Numbered from the stretch's first letter, positions 39,501-48,924 are shown. The stretch is 64,000 nucleotides of DNA from Argopecten irradians (GCF_041381155.1 NC_091142.1:5211778-5275777), one strand, 5' to 3'. The notes: generated by a model not told the origin, from the sequence alone. Program-made: numbers and translations.

Positions 39501-42500
39501 GGCAGTATGTAGCCACGCCACGAGGTCACACGCTCACGTGTTTCCATTCCATATCGGAGCAAACATCGTACCATTGCATTTTTTTAAATTTAGAAATATC
39601 TTTTTACTATAGAAAAGGACATTGATTAGAAATAGAAGAGTCATTGTGGATATTTTTTGAATGACTAGGGACTTGTCATTTTATGTCAATCATGACTTCA
39701 ATGTGATCACTTTATAGTAGAGCATTACTGGACTAATTGTTGGATATTTTTGTCATTTGAACAAATGATATAAAATTCTTTAATTGTGCAGTTTAAAATA
39801 ACTTTGGAAAAAGCTCGCACATGAATTCTAACTTGGAAAAAAAATCATTATGCACTTTCCTCCATCATATAATTTTCACATGTGGTGATCCCGGTATACA
39901 CAATACAAAATGCTAATTTACGTGGTTTTGATTGACATCTGGCTTTCTATTTTTATATAATGAATCTAAAATAGATAAAGATTTTAAAATGCCATCATCA
40001 AGAGTCTTCAATATCCAGGCCCACTTTTATCAACTATTCCTTTAACGAATAATTTAACTTAAATTCCTCCATAAAAATCATTATATATTATAGGGAAAAT
40101 GTAAGTTATCTTACTTTTGTATTGTTTTTTCTTCTTCTTACAATTAATGAATGTTGACCAAACTAGACCCTGATGAATATACATACCGTTATCAGACACC
40201 ATCTAACCATCATAGGAGTAGGGGGTCTCAACAAGTGGACATAATGCTTAACATGTATAAAAATTCGAGTTATGTCCCCTTGTCGAGGCTTTACTTCCTT
40301 TTAATGTTAATCATAAAGACTGGAGGACAATTAGTTCGTCCGTTGTCAGTATATAGGGTGTTAATTGTACCTGCTGCCCCTATTGCATGATCGTAAAAGG
40401 CGACTAAATTTAGGATCTTATCTTTTCTCTTCTTCCTTACTGACTTCATCTTTCCTAATGCCTCTCTTGGAGCGTTCGCCCCTGTGAGGAAGGCTCTTGG
40501 TTCTGTCCTCTTGCTCAGCATACTGGGAGTGGGACGACTGGTTCTCCCAATGTCAGTATAATGTAACCGGGTGGTGTGTGTTGCTTGGTGTATTCGGCGG
40601 CATGCTTCAGTGCTATAGCACTATAAAAAGTGCAACAGTTCAACTATACAAGACAACCCAATACTAACATACCGTAGTCTCCCAAAACACGCACTTCGCA
40701 CTTCATACACGCTACACACTGCATACGTGGGAGGCCGTCCTTACATGACCATAGCTGTTAATAGGATGTTAAAATAATCAAACAAACAAAGTATAATTTG
40801 ATCCGGCAGGGTGTGATGTTAGATGTCCTTGATTTTGTATATTGATTAATTAACGTCCTATTAACAACCTGGGCCATGTAAGGACGGCCTACCATGTATG
40901 CGATGTGTAGCATGTCTGTTCTGCAGGTAGGGCGTTAGAATTGTACCTGCTGCCCCTATTGCATGATCGTAAAAGGCGACTAAATTTAGGATCTTATCTT
41001 TTCTCTTCTTTCTAACTGACTTTATCCTTCCTAATGCCTCTTTTGGCACCGCCTCACTTTTGGTATTGAGTTGAGCGTTCGCCCCTGTGAGGAAGGCTCT
41101 GGGTTCTTTCCCCTGGCCGACACACTAAAGTCAATAAAGGTGGTAGTTTCTGCTCCTGCTTAGCGCTCAGCATACCGGGAGTGGGACGACTGGTTCGCCC
41201 GTTGTCAGTATAATGTGACCGGGTGGGGTGTATTGCTTGGTGTCCTCGGCGGCATGCTTCATTGATATAGCACTATAAAAAGGGCAACAGTTCCTCTATA
41301 CAAGAAGACACTACATGAACACGCACCTCGCACAACATATACGCAACACACAGCATGCATGGGAGGCCGTCCTTACATGACCATAGCTGCTAATAGGACG
41401 TTAATTAATCAAACAAACAAAGTGTAGCATGTATGCAGTATGCGGTGCGTTTTTTGAGAAACTGCAGTATTTTCGTGTTGTGTCCTGTAATGTGGAGCTT
41501 TTGTCCGTTTTGCTATATTACTGAAGCATGCTGTCGAAGACACCAAACAACACACCCCAACCAGTCACATTATGCTGACAACGGGCGAAGTAGTCATTCT
41601 ACTCCCTGTATGTTGAGTGCTCAACAGGAGCCCAAACTACCACCTTTGGTGTGTATAGGCCAGGGGACAGAACCCAGAGTCTACCTCACCGGGGCAAGCG
41701 CTCACCAGAAGGCCGAAAGTGAGGCGGAGTCAAGGGAGACGTTGGAACAGATAAGATCCTAAATTTAGTCGTCTTTTACAATCACGCAATAGGGGCAAAG
41801 GTACTCCTTTTTGACGTTTTAGTAAAACTTGCATAATAAAACGGATAAATATACTAGGTTACGATTTTGGTGATAATTGTGAAATGTCATAATAACTGGT
41901 ATTGATTTCTACCTTTGCATTGGAATTTAAATGTTATTTTGACTTTCAGGAGAAAACACTTTGTTAGGAAGCATTGATAATACAGAAGGTTTGCTGAGAC
42001 AAGTTTCGCTGTTCTCAAATAGCTAGTTTGTAATAAGGCGGTGGAGTATCTTTAACATCCTATTAACAGCCAGGGTCATGTAAGGACGTGCCAGGTTTGT
42101 TGGTGGAGGAAAGCCGGAGTACCCGGAGAAAACCACCCACCAGCGGTCAGTACCTGGCATCTGCTCCACATGGGATTCGAACCCGCATCCCAGAGGTGGA
42201 GGGCTTGTGTTTGTAATAACTATGGTGAGTATACCAAGGGACAACCAGAACATGGACGAACGCTCAACCCCATGGGGATAGTTATTTGATGGAGAGAACA
42301 TAGAATATAATGTTCAAAATTTACTCGCCTTTTACTATCATGTTCCATTTTTGTTCTGTAATCTTAGATGATGATTAGAATCATTCGTTTGACGACGGAA
42401 TAAAGGACGTCACACTCCCGATATCTTATATGATAGTAAATTAACTCGCACTGGTTTACTCTTTGCAGGTAAGCCAAAACGACACGTTTTTTTATTGTTA

Positions 42501-45500
42501 CTTTGCATAAACTGACATTATTGGAAAAACTTATTTTAATTTTCAAAAGTACTTGGTCCAAAAGCAGGCATTAACTAATTCTATACAAAACATGTGTAAG
42601 ATGTAGCTTAGCAGGAGCAACAACTGTGGGTTAGCCAACACGAAATCGGTAAAATTGCGAGTTATCTTTCTTAGTAGTGTTGCAACAGGGTTAACGCCAT
42701 TTGTAGACTTTTTTTTCGTTGAACTAGCTTACAACATACTGAATCTATCATTCGATAATTATAACAATATGAAAAAAACGTTGGCTAACTTTGTGTTTAC
42801 CATAAATCATTCATATTTGCATCTAAAGATATAAATATTTCGTTTTGTCTTACATATAAGACCAAATTTCTATTTCATATCGGCGAATGCACATGATAAA
42901 AAAATCTTTCGAATTTAATATAAAAGTTCATTATGCATCATTCATTTATTTAATAACTCCATCATGTACATAAAGTCAACGTATTTAATCGATCATATTT
43001 GTTCTGGGCATGCAGTGATCTTTTAAGCCAATTAAGCCTTAACACATTCATTCGTCTGTATACGAATCCTAATCTGCCCCGCCCAAAGATTAAAGGGCAA
43101 CATATTTACACCAAATATTCTCATAGTCGGATTGGCGTTAACAGTCTTCTGGTGCCTTAACGACTGGGTGGTGTTAGGGATTCATATCCACATTAAATTC
43201 TCCTCACTATGTACAATGATCGCTAGCTTAAAGTTATATGTGCCGTAATTTCCATACGGACAAATCAAGAAGTTTTTATAATGCTATTCAGCACCAAAAT
43301 CTACCAATATTCTGAAGGTTACAATATTTACAGTACGAAGGCAAATAAGTTGTCAAAATTAGTTTTGGCAGTACTGTCTAAACTAAAGATATTTATTTTC
43401 ATTTGAGGAAAAATGTGGAGGAAAAATGAAAAGGTCAAACTTAGAAACCGAAGAGTGGTCTACAACCTCATTTCAAGTTGTTAAGTTAATTCTTTCACAT
43501 ATTCTCATATAAAAATATATATGGAACATTAGAAACAAATTTTGCACATCTTGTGAAGTCTGTATTATCACTAATGTTATAAAGAATTATACACGGTCGT
43601 TCTTGGCTTAAAATGATTTTCATTTTATTTTATGGCATTCAGTAGGTTTCTGAAGAAAATTAACTGATTAAAATGTTCTACCAGGGTTGGGACAAATACC
43701 TTTAAAAATTAAATGACCAAAATATTAAGTATTATTATTTCGCTTCAATTGAGGAAAACAAGGTATACATGTAAGTACTGTATTTTTCTTATAATTGTTT
43801 TATTCATATTACGGGTACAATAAGCCAATAGCTCGTCAACCATTACTGTGTCTCAAACTTGACAGTTGAGGAATCATCTTTAGCGTGATAGTAATGAAAC
43901 TTTAGAACGTATGTGTACCAATTTAAGTATTTAAGGAATGTCCCGATAACAAAATATGTCCCTCCACCTCTGGGTAAATAGTTCAAATCCAAGTGATAGT
44001 TATTAAAAATTAAATGTGATATGATATAATCTAGTATGTAAATGGATAACATTTTACAATTAAAATGAGTTCCTACAAAAAAACAGGTGTAACGCGATTA
44101 CACAACTACTCACAATCAAATATCATTCAGGGGAGAGAAACCCCAATTTATCGTTAATATTCAATATAGCTGAATAATGTGTCAGTCAATCACTTACATT
44201 AAGATGCAAAAAATAGGAGCCCAAAAATGGACCCTTGTGAAACACTCAATTGTATTTTGTTTTGAAATTCTAAAGTGAAAAAGACAAATGAAAAGAGTGT
44301 CATAAAATATAGTTTAGACACATGTCTTTAATATTTTAGTTGAATTTCTACGGTAAAACTGCATGTTTATAAATGAGAATTAAAAGAATAGATACAAGCA
44401 GACAAAGTCAAATAAATCAGATAAAAGGATGAGAAAATAAGTATAAGCTCGAATGCAATTCAGGAAATAGATCCCTCTTGCACAAAAGCATTATTTATCA
44501 TTACACGAATCCAACATTTGTTACTGCGTAGCTGGACAAGGATATTAGTAAAAGCTATTTAAAAAAAATCAACATTTTTATACAAACCTTTGAATAGAAC
44601 ATACACCGTTTAACACCGGAAAATACAATTTAATGTGGTTTGCCATCAATGGTATGCTAACCAAATAAAAAATAATAATCGAGAAAGTGTCAATCACTAT
44701 GAATACCAAGCCACCTTGTTGTTGTCAGAAAACGAATAATATCAATATTTAATTTTGTGGTTGACTAGTCCATTAGTGTAAGAGGTCCCATTCATGGAGA
44801 TATAATTTGTAAATGTAGTTCAAACCAAATTCGCCATGGTGTATAACTAGCTAAAACTAGATCATATAAGAGAAAAACATGCAGACCGAGTTATATTTAA
44901 CATTGCATCATAGTTATAGTAAACATTGGTTCAGCTATGTTCTGGCTCCGATTTCTCGATTCAAAGTTATAGTGTCGTAACAGGGCGAAAATTGTTATAA
45001 GTTTAATATTTCTTTAGTAACCTATTGAAAGTCATAGGTGTTGATGAACTAAGATGTGAAAATTATTCAAAGGTACAGACACATTACTGTGACATTAGTT
45101 TACTTACAAAAAGAATGTTTGCATTGTAAAATTTCTTCTTTTTATTATGTTTTATATATGTTTAGATGAAAAATATGTTCAGAAGTCACTTTACAATTAC
45201 TAATAATACTGTAAAATTGTGAAATGAAATTGTATATCACAATTTGGTTTCATGGTCTGACCGTATGTACTCATTTCACTGCACTGTCTGTTGACGTAAT
45301 TATATTATTTTAAATTAATTTTGAGCTCATATTTGTCTGTGTAAAATAAAAACCTATACATTGTAAGTATTGCAATTCTCAGAATAACTTTCGGTGATTA
45401 ATAACATTAAAAGCTTTTCGTGATTGGCGAGTATGAAAATGACGACACACATAACTCCAAAAATGAAGTCTAATCTGATTAAAAATATACTTGTGTTTAA

Positions 45501-45611
45501 ATACCTACCTTTTTGTAAATCTGGGATTGTTTCGGTCGGACGCTTTAAATTTTTATCTTTCCCGCATTTTTTCACTCTCGAGTGTCTTCGCCTTTTGAGA
45601 TTGTCAGCCAT
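30484..45611 (-). CDS. EF-hand gene B: calmodulin-like Ca2+ sensor, 175 aa, four coding exons
   Basis: Joining 45509-45611, 32340-32483, 31005-31247 and 30484-30521 on the minus strand gives 175 residues. All splice sites are GT-AG and phase 1. Residues 1-34 are a Lys/Arg-rich extension (MADNLKRRRHSRVKKCGKDK). All four EF-loops are canonical: DTDGDGRISKTE, DGDGDGFINCKE, DRDGDGYLTTDE and DTDGDGKIDYTE. The tail is FIESTLCVSLV, whose last residues SLV fit a class I PDZ-ligand pattern (speculative). Intron 1 is about 13 kb and full of retroelements; I joined exon 1 to exon 2 because phase, donor and sequence context (IPDLQK then EIEDTFALID) fit the paralogues. That join is the least certain step. 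Genes A and C lie on either side on the same strand. Confidence 0.82.
30655..30785 (-). mobile_element. SINE-like fragment, 3' part
   Basis: Minus-strand copy of the 3' end of the abundant SINE-like family: ATTAACAACCAGGGTCATAT then AAGGATGTCC, CATGTATGCCGTGTGTTGCG and GGGAGACTGCGGTATATTC. It lies in intron 3 of gene B. Confidence 0.8.
31005..31247 (-). CDS. EF-hand gene B, coding exon 3 (end of EF2, EF3, most of EF4)
   Basis: A 243-bp exon between acceptor atattttctag and donor GTAAAT. It encodes the rest of EF-loop 2, the linker YCAMMSQTYSSKDQEKQAL, EF-loop 3, and EF-loop 4 up to residue 11. Unlike A and C, the EF3-EF4 link (LRAALQFNSDITDDEIEIFF) has near-calmodulin length. Confidence 0.92.
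31400..31867 (+). mobile_element. SINE-like element, near full length
   Basis: Contains the head TAAAAGGCGACTAAATTTAG, the middle AAAGTGGTAGTTTCTG, GACTGGTTCGCCAGTTGTCA, a TATA-like GTTATAAAAATGG segment and the tail TGACCCTGACTGTTAATAGG then ACGTTAAAATAATCAAACAA. It lies in intron 2 of gene B, so splicing removes it. Confidence 0.85.
32340..32483 (-). CDS. EF-hand gene B, coding exon 2 (EF1 and start of EF2)
   Basis: A 144-bp exon with acceptor atttatttccacag and donor GTAAGA, encoding EIEDTFALIDTDGDGRISKT and onward to MLRMADGD. Length and phase are identical to exon 2 of A and C. Confidence 0.93.
32670..32887 (+). mobile_element. SINE-like element, short form
   Basis: Begins at the GGTAGGATGTGTTGC point equivalent to other short copies and includes GTACTATAAAACGGCAAGAG and the tail CCTGGCTGTTAAAGGGACGT then TAAATAATCAAACAAAC. 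It lies 187 bp upstream of exon 2 of gene B. Confidence 0.85.
33791..34056. mobile_element. MITE (23-bp TIR family), left part
   Basis: Starts TTAAAGTACTCCACCTCCGA and runs to GGTAATGGTGTCAAGTAAG in the same order as 23501-23862, then stops where the SINE-like element at 34060 begins. The right end is missing here. Confidence 0.75.
34060..34583 (-). mobile_element. SINE-like element, near full length, inverted
   Basis: Minus-strand copy. The tail (TTTGATTAATTAACGTCCTA then TTAACAGC) is at the left, and the head (CTAAATTTAGTCGCCTTTAA and CTACCTGCAGGG) at the right. It sits between two partial copies of the 23-bp-TIR MITE. Confidence 0.88.
34588..34808. mobile_element. MITE (23-bp TIR family), right part
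   Basis: Runs from ATACTTCATTCCATATAGGA to GCCAGCGGTGGAGCATCTTT, then A. It repeats some sequence already present in 33900-34056, so it is not simply the second half of one interrupted copy. Confidence 0.75.
34932..35190. mobile_element. partial copy of the 17701-18593 element
   Basis: Starts TTAAAGCTGATAATACAAGT and carries GAGACAACCCCTTGCGTTTC, CCTATATAAAGCGCGTAAAC and CACATACGTGCAATCAGTCG, the same TATA-like plus E-box-like order as the arms at 17.7-19.2 kb. Confidence 0.7.
35907..36320 (+). mobile_element. SINE-like element
   Basis: Begins inside the head region (TCCTAACTGACTTTATCTTT), keeps GACGACTGGTTCGCCCGTTG, GTGGGGTGTGTTGCTTGGTG and the tail TGACCATAGCTGTTAATAGG then ACGTAAATTAATAAAACAAA. 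Located in intron 1 of gene B. Confidence 0.88.
36860..38660 (-). mobile_element. decayed Ty3/Gypsy retrotransposon fragment (RNase H end and integrase)
   Basis: Read on the minus strand from the right. A remnant of the RNase H end (DNNPLTYV, then ASHRWLASLSNYNF in a shifted frame) sits at about 38560-38650. The integrase zinc-binding pattern H-x4-H (HEDVGH) and C-x2-C (CGRC) follows at about 38240-38370. The catalytic core lies at 37848-38210, with Asp in CIDYL, Asp in HSDQGRDF and Glu in NGMVERFN, 35 residues between the last two. A C-terminal part with LADKWAKDPYIILSKPNAG is at 37090-37512. The core ends in a premature stop and several frameshifts separate the parts. The reverse transcriptase, protease and gag are absent and I found no LTR. 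An inactive copy lying in intron 1 of gene B. Confidence 0.88.
37848..38210 (-). pseudogene. Ty3/Gypsy integrase catalytic core (broken)
   Basis: A 120-codon open stretch on the minus strand. It has the D, D-35-E triad of a retroviral-type integrase (rve fold), which in intact elements joins element DNA to the host chromosome. The frame stops directly after NQTLLKM, where intact relatives continue, so the copy cannot make a full integrase. Confidence 0.88.
38661..38710 (+). mobile_element. SINE-like tail fragment fused to the Gypsy remnant
   Basis: Only the last ~45 bp of the family are present: ACCTGGCTGTTAATAGGACG then TTAATTTAATCAAACAAACA. It abuts the RNase H remnant directly, so it marks the right-hand truncation point of the Gypsy fragment. 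Confidence 0.8.
38711..40350. other. AT-rich stretch without recognised features
   Basis: Part of intron 1 of gene B. No open frame of note, no splice-flanked coding segment and no repeat that I can match elsewhere in the window. Confidence 0.4.
40355..40789 (+). mobile_element. SINE-like element
   Basis: Head TGTACCTGCTGCCCCTATTG, then CATGATCGTAAAAGGCGACT, with an internal deletion of the AAAGTGGTAGTTTCTG segment, then GGTGTGTTGCTTGGTGTATT and the tail CATAGCTGTTAATAGGATGT then TAAAATAATCAAACAAACAA. Confidence 0.9.
40843..40914 (-). mobile_element. SINE-like tail fragment, inverted
   Basis: GATTAATTAACGTCCTATTA then ACAACCTGGGCCATGTAAGG and CCATGTATGCGATGTGT: the inverse of the family's 3' end. 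It lies immediately left of the full plus-strand copy at 40921. Confidence 0.8.
40921..41420 (+). mobile_element. SINE-like element, full length
   Basis: A good reference copy: head CTGCAGGTAGGGCGTTAGAA then TTGTACCTGCTGCCCC; middle GGTGGTAGTTTCTGCTCCTG; GGGTGGGGTGTATTGCTTGG; TATA-like CACTATAAAAAGGGCAACAG; tail GTCCTTACATGACCATAGCT and TAATTAATCAAACAAACAAA. About 500 bp, no open reading frame of its own. Confidence 0.92.
41421..41798 (-). mobile_element. SINE-like element, inverted, tail-to-tail with the previous copy
   Basis: Minus-strand copy lacking the extreme tail: GTATGCAGTATGCGGTGCGT at the left, ACACCCCAACCAGTCACATT in the middle, and CTAAATTTAGTCGTCTTTTA then AATAGGGGCA (head) at the right. 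With 40921-41420 it forms a long imperfect palindrome. Confidence 0.88.
42036..42209 (-). mobile_element. tRNA-type SINE copy lacking its A box, next to a MITE end
   Basis: TAAGGCGGTGGAGTATCTTT at 42034-42053 is an isolated end of the 23-bp-TIR MITE. It is followed at once by the inverted SINE tail (CCTATTAACAGCCAGGGTCA), the body (GGTGGAGGAAAGCCGGAGTA) and a B-box inverse (GGGATTCGAACCCG). The sequence stops after GGAGGGCTTGTG, so the A box is lost. Confidence 0.85.
42210..44955. other. AT-rich stretch without recognised features
   Basis: Still inside intron 1 of gene B. No supported coding sequence, no repeats matched elsewhere. Short open frames here are unremarkable. Confidence 0.4.
44956..45445. 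repeat. diverged direct repeat, copy 1
   Basis: Shares, in the same order with a copy at 46725-47065, these landmarks: CAAAGTTATAGTG..GTAAC, AACTAAGATGTGAAAAT.ATTCAAA, ATGTTTAGAT, ATGTTCAG, AAACCTATACATTGTA, and AAAAGCTTTTCGTG then GAGTACGAAAA-like text. Homology is inferred by eye at low identity. Confidence 0.5.
45509..45611 (-). CDS. EF-hand gene B, coding exon 1 (basic N-terminal extension)
   Basis: A 103-bp coding segment from ATG 45611-45609 to a GTAGGT donor at 45508. It encodes MADNLKRRRHSRVKKCGKDK, then NLKRPTETIPDLQK, ending in phase 1 as required by exon 2. It is highly basic and carries one Cys. I link it to gene B because no better first exon lies between 32.5 and 45.5 kb, and because the junction residues parallel NLTEAQMQ of A and NLTNEELA of C. 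Confidence 0.75.
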
Positions 45612-45642
45612 TTCCTTAACCTTTAATTGACCAGACCAGTAA

Positions 45643-45884
45643 ATGATCAGAATGTCACATCCAGTTACTGTCCAACCTGTCTTAGGTCAGTCCATCCACG
45701 ATAATAATTCCGAAATATTTGAACTTCCTCAGGAATATCGCAGTAAGAAGTATCTGTTCCGATTTATAATTGATTGCTCTGGAGTTTTTAAAGCTTTATT
45801 GATAAGTGTTCTTTTGGCTTTTGAGGTTTTGCATATTTGTTGTTTAAAATATCGAATGACCATTAACGACTTAGGATTACTGAC
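45643..45884 (+). CDS. possible first exon of a small membrane protein
   Basis: An open segment starting ATG 45643 (or the second ATG, 45652) and ending at a good donor, CTGAC then GTAAGC. It encodes SHPVTVQPVLGQSIHDNNSE, a charged stretch, then a likely membrane helix (GVFKALLISVLLAFEVLHIC) and KYRMTINDLGLL. The nearest plus-strand acceptor (tgtttacag, exon from 46441) would join in phase 2 and reach a stop after CGSKSVLLYYFWRI. A more hydrophobic reading of that exon, MWFKICLTVLFLADIVTK, is out of phase. Its start is only 31 bp from that of gene B on the opposite strand. I do not recognise a family. Confidence 0.3.
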
Positions 45885-46034
45885 GTAAGCACGGGCGATT
45901 TATGGCTTAGGCAAAGCATATACAATGTTGTGTTGAATGTCCATCGTCTTTTCGTGTCTAATGATTTAACGGCAATGCTAATTTATGTAATGTAGTCCTC
46001 TATTATTTCCAAACTAGGACAAGACTGAGCCCTC

Positions 46035-46127
46035 GTCCTCTAAGGGGAAGGCTCAGGGTTCTGATCCCTTGTCTAGACACACCATAGTTTATAAAAGTGG
46101 TAGTTTCTGCTCATGCTTTGCGCTTAC
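46035..46127 (+). mobile_element. SINE-like element, internal fragment
   Basis: Contains only the middle of the family: GGAAGGCTCAGGGTTCTGAT then TTTATAAAAGTGGTAGTTTC and GCTCATGCTTTGCGCTTA. Confidence 0.75.
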
Positions 46128-46149
46128 AACTTATATAAATCACTCTCGA

Positions 46150-46322
46150 TGGCCCGGATGTAAGCGCGCGAGGGGTCTTAGTGTGGGAGGAAACTGGAGT
46201 GCCCAGAGAAAACCCACGTGATCGGGCAGGTGACCCCTAATCTTTTCACGTCCGTGCTGGGGATCGAACCCCGGCCGGCTAGGTGAATGGCAAGCGGCTT
46301 AACCGACACACCACCCGATCAC
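46150..46322 (-). mobile_element. tRNA-derived SINE, second family
   Basis: On the minus strand: head TGGTGTGTCGGTTAAGCCGC (A-box-like), then a perfect B box GGTTCGATCCC, then GGGTTTTCTCTGGGCACTCC and TTTCCTCCCACACTAAGACC. The central TTTCTC-GGG-CTCC-TTTCCTCC motif is shared with the SINE at 47072, but the head differs. Confidence 0.75.
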
Positions 46323-46724
46323 TCAAAATGCCATGGAGGATCACCAAGAAAAAAGGTATTTTGAAGCAAGCAGTCAAAATGTTTGTAATTAGACATTTAT
46401 GACCACAAGCGGTCTTATTAAACATGTTATCTGTTTACAGATGTGGTTCAAAATCTGTCTTACTGTATTATTTCTGGCGGATATAGTCACTAAAACGTTC
46501 TGGTTAGTTGTCGATATAAACCAACATGAAGGGTTGAAGTATCCACAGCCTTATCAGTTTGTTTGTTTATTTGCCTTATAAGAACTTCACAATACACCAA
46601 CCACCAGATGTAGAGCCATGGCCATGCACTCAGCATATTCATTGTTTTAAAACATGGTGAAAAATCTAAGACCAATCTTGAGTTAAAATCACCCTTCAAT
46701 TATTTTTCATCTGAAATTATTCAA

Positions 46725-47065
46725 TTTTAAAGTTTTATGTGCCATAACTGGGTAAGGTGCAATGAATTAAGATGTGAAAATCATTCAAATGAACAAACAA
46801 ACATGTATGATGCCCTATAAACATTACAACATAATTTATGTACTGTAAAGTTCTTGTTTTATACCTTATGCATGTTTAGATAGAAACGTTTTTACTGCCA
46901 AAAATCATGTTCAGTTCTTATTTGTACTTGTAAAAGTTAAAACCTATGCATTGTACGTATATGTATTGTACATATCAAAATGTTGGTTACTTTTGGTGGC
47001 GAAATAACATATCAAAAGCTCTTTTTGGTACGGGAGTACGAAAAATACGGCACAAAGTGTTTAAG
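46725..47065. repeat. diverged direct repeat, copy 2
   Basis: Second copy of the segment at 44956-45445, on the other side of gene B exon 1 and the plus-strand ORF. Landmarks: AAAGTTTTATGTGCCATAAC, AATTAAGATGTGAAAATCAT, ATGCATGTTTAGATAGAAAC, ATGTTCAG, AAACCTATGCATTGTACGTA, TCAAAAGCTCTTTTTGG. Confidence 0.5.
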
Positions 47066-47071
47066 TAATTT

Positions 47072-47290
47072 TTGGGGCCGCGGTGGCCGAGTGGTTAAGA
47101 TGTCCCGACATATTACCACAAGCCCTCCACCTCTGGGATGCGGGTTCGAATCCCATGTGGGGCAGTTGCCAGTACTGACCGCTGGCCGGTGGTTTTTCTC
47201 CGGGTACTCCGGCTTTCCTCCACCAACAAACCTGGCACGTCCTTACATGACCCTGGCTGTTAATAGGACGTAAAAACTAAACAAACCAAA
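47072..47290 (+). mobile_element. tRNA-derived SINE, full length with target-site duplication
   Basis: Flanked by a perfect 11-bp direct repeat TTAAGTAATTT (47061-47071 and 47291-47301). Inside are a perfect A box TGGCCGAGTGG (47084-47094), a perfect B box GGTTCGAATCC (47143-47153), the central GGTGGTTTTTCTCCGGGTAC then TCCGGCTTTCCTCC motif, and the tail CGTCCTTACATGACCCTGGC then TGTTAATAGGACGT. Pol III would transcribe it; mobilisation needs a LINE reverse transcriptase. The duplication is intact, so the insertion is fairly young. Confidence 0.92.
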
Positions 47291-47891
47291 TTAAGTAATT
47301 TCTATTACCAAAAGCATCATATTAATATTATGTACATAAATCATTCTGTTTTTTCTAATTGATTTGACGTTGCAACAAACGCCTGGTAAATTGTAATACA
47401 GTCCCATCGGGTGTTGATGTAATAAAATGGCTTTTGGATTAATTCAAAATGGTGTTATATCGACGTTTAAATATACCGAATGAGAGTGTACTCCTTTTTA
47501 CTACCGTGGGAATTATGTAAGCGACGTCATTCCGATGATTGTGACGTCACTGTTTGGCGGAACTGACTGAAGTTTCATTCACTCCTACTAAAAGTAACGT
47601 CACTAGAATGTTCGGGATCAAATCATCAGATTTAGACATGGGAATCAAAATAAAGACATTAAACATTTATTGACCGACATTGTAATATTTTCCTATCGCA
47701 AATGTTACGTGAAATATTATTTTCTGGTATAGAGTTCTATGCTCGACTGATGTCGATATAAGTGTTGAAACTGTATTGTTTATTGATATTGTTCCGCTTC
47801 TTTTGTTGAGTTTAAATTCCTAAAGTCGAAGGGCGTCAGAAAGCTTGTTTTCAACAGGAATAAACACCGTAGTGATAAAGACCTTTCAAGT

Positions 47892-47954
47892 ATGGCAACA
47901 GTGAATATTTGCATCGGGGGAACAGGGACCCAAAACGTTATTTTGTCTCCAAAA
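47892..47954 (+). CDS. possible first coding exon, unknown gene
   Basis: ATG GCA ACA opens MATVNICIGGTGTQNVILSP plus K, ending in phase 0 at a strong donor, AAA then GTAAGTAAGT. No continuing exon was recognised on the plus strand to the right. Splice motif plus ATG is thin evidence. Confidence 0.2.
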
Positions 47955-48457
47955 GTAAGTAAGTTACAATATATTAATTTTGCTGGAACACTAAAAAATC
48001 ATTCTGATTTCAGAACAGTTGGAATTCAGAAGCTACCTTGAACAGATTTATTTTATTATTATTGTATATAATGTGAATGTAATCAGATCCCCATATTGAA
48101 CGTGAAACAAATCAAGCGACAGCATTGGCCTGAAAAGCTTATCGCTAGATCTACATATCGGCGCAAATTAATTCTTACTAAAGCGCATGGTTCTAATCTG
48201 TTTTTCTTTCTGCTCAAGTATATAAACAAAGTCATGAACATTGAGTTTTAATGTACTTGTATCTCGGCGCTGAAATCAATATGGTGAACCCTCTGTCTTT
48301 CCTTTTCACACTAACGTATTCAAAACAAATACTCGTCGGTCAACATTAGCTCTTAAAGAAACAGTTGGATCAACACAGGCATAAGTCCCCTTTTATTAAT
48401 ACTTGTTCCACTAACGTAAAAGTAGGACATTAGAATTATAACTGCTCCTCCATTGGC

Positions 48458-48919
48458 CTGCAGGCAGGCGTTAAAAATTGTACCTGATGCCACTATTGCA
48501 TGATCGTAAAAGGCGACTTAATTTATGATCTTTCTTTTAACTTTTCCCTAACGTCTCCATTGACACCGCCTCAATTTTGGCCTTTTGTGGAGCGCTCGCA
48601 CCTGTGAGGGTTCTGTACTCTAGCGCTCAGCATACAAGCAGTAGGACGACTGGTTCGCCCGTTGTCAGTATAATGTGACCGGGTGGGGTGGGGTGTGTTG
48701 CTTGGTGTCTTCGTCGGCATGCTGTAGTGATATAGCACTATAAAAAGGGCAGGAGTTCCACTATACAAGAAGACACAACACGAACATACCGCAGTCTCCC
48801 AAAACACGCACCTCCCATTTCATTCACGGTGCACTCCGCACATATGGGAGGCCGTCCTTACATGACTTTGGCTGTCAATAGGACTGTAATTACCCAAATA
48901 AAAAAAAAAAACAAAAACA
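48458..48919 (+). mobile_element. SINE-like element
   Basis: Head CCTGCAGGCAGGCGTTAAAA, CATGATCGTAAAAGGCGACT, GACGACTGGTTCGCCCGTTG, a duplicated GGTGG GGTGG block, CACTATAAAAAGGGCAGGAG and tail TGACTTTGGCTGTCAATAGG. Ends in an A-rich run. The AAAGTGGTAGTTTCTG segment is deleted. Confidence 0.88.
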
Positions 48920-48924
48920 CTGGA

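Noticed and set aside
40843..41420. A DNA transposon with ~65-bp terminal inverted repeats.
   Set aside because: Only this copy has the inverted left end. The other copies have a single tail, so the inverted segment is best read as an adjacent truncated SINE fragment.
47072..47165. A possible tRNA gene with perfect A and B boxes.
   Set aside because: The tRNA-like part runs straight into a SINE body and tail and is bounded by an 11-bp target-site duplication, so it is a SINE head rather than a functional tRNA gene.
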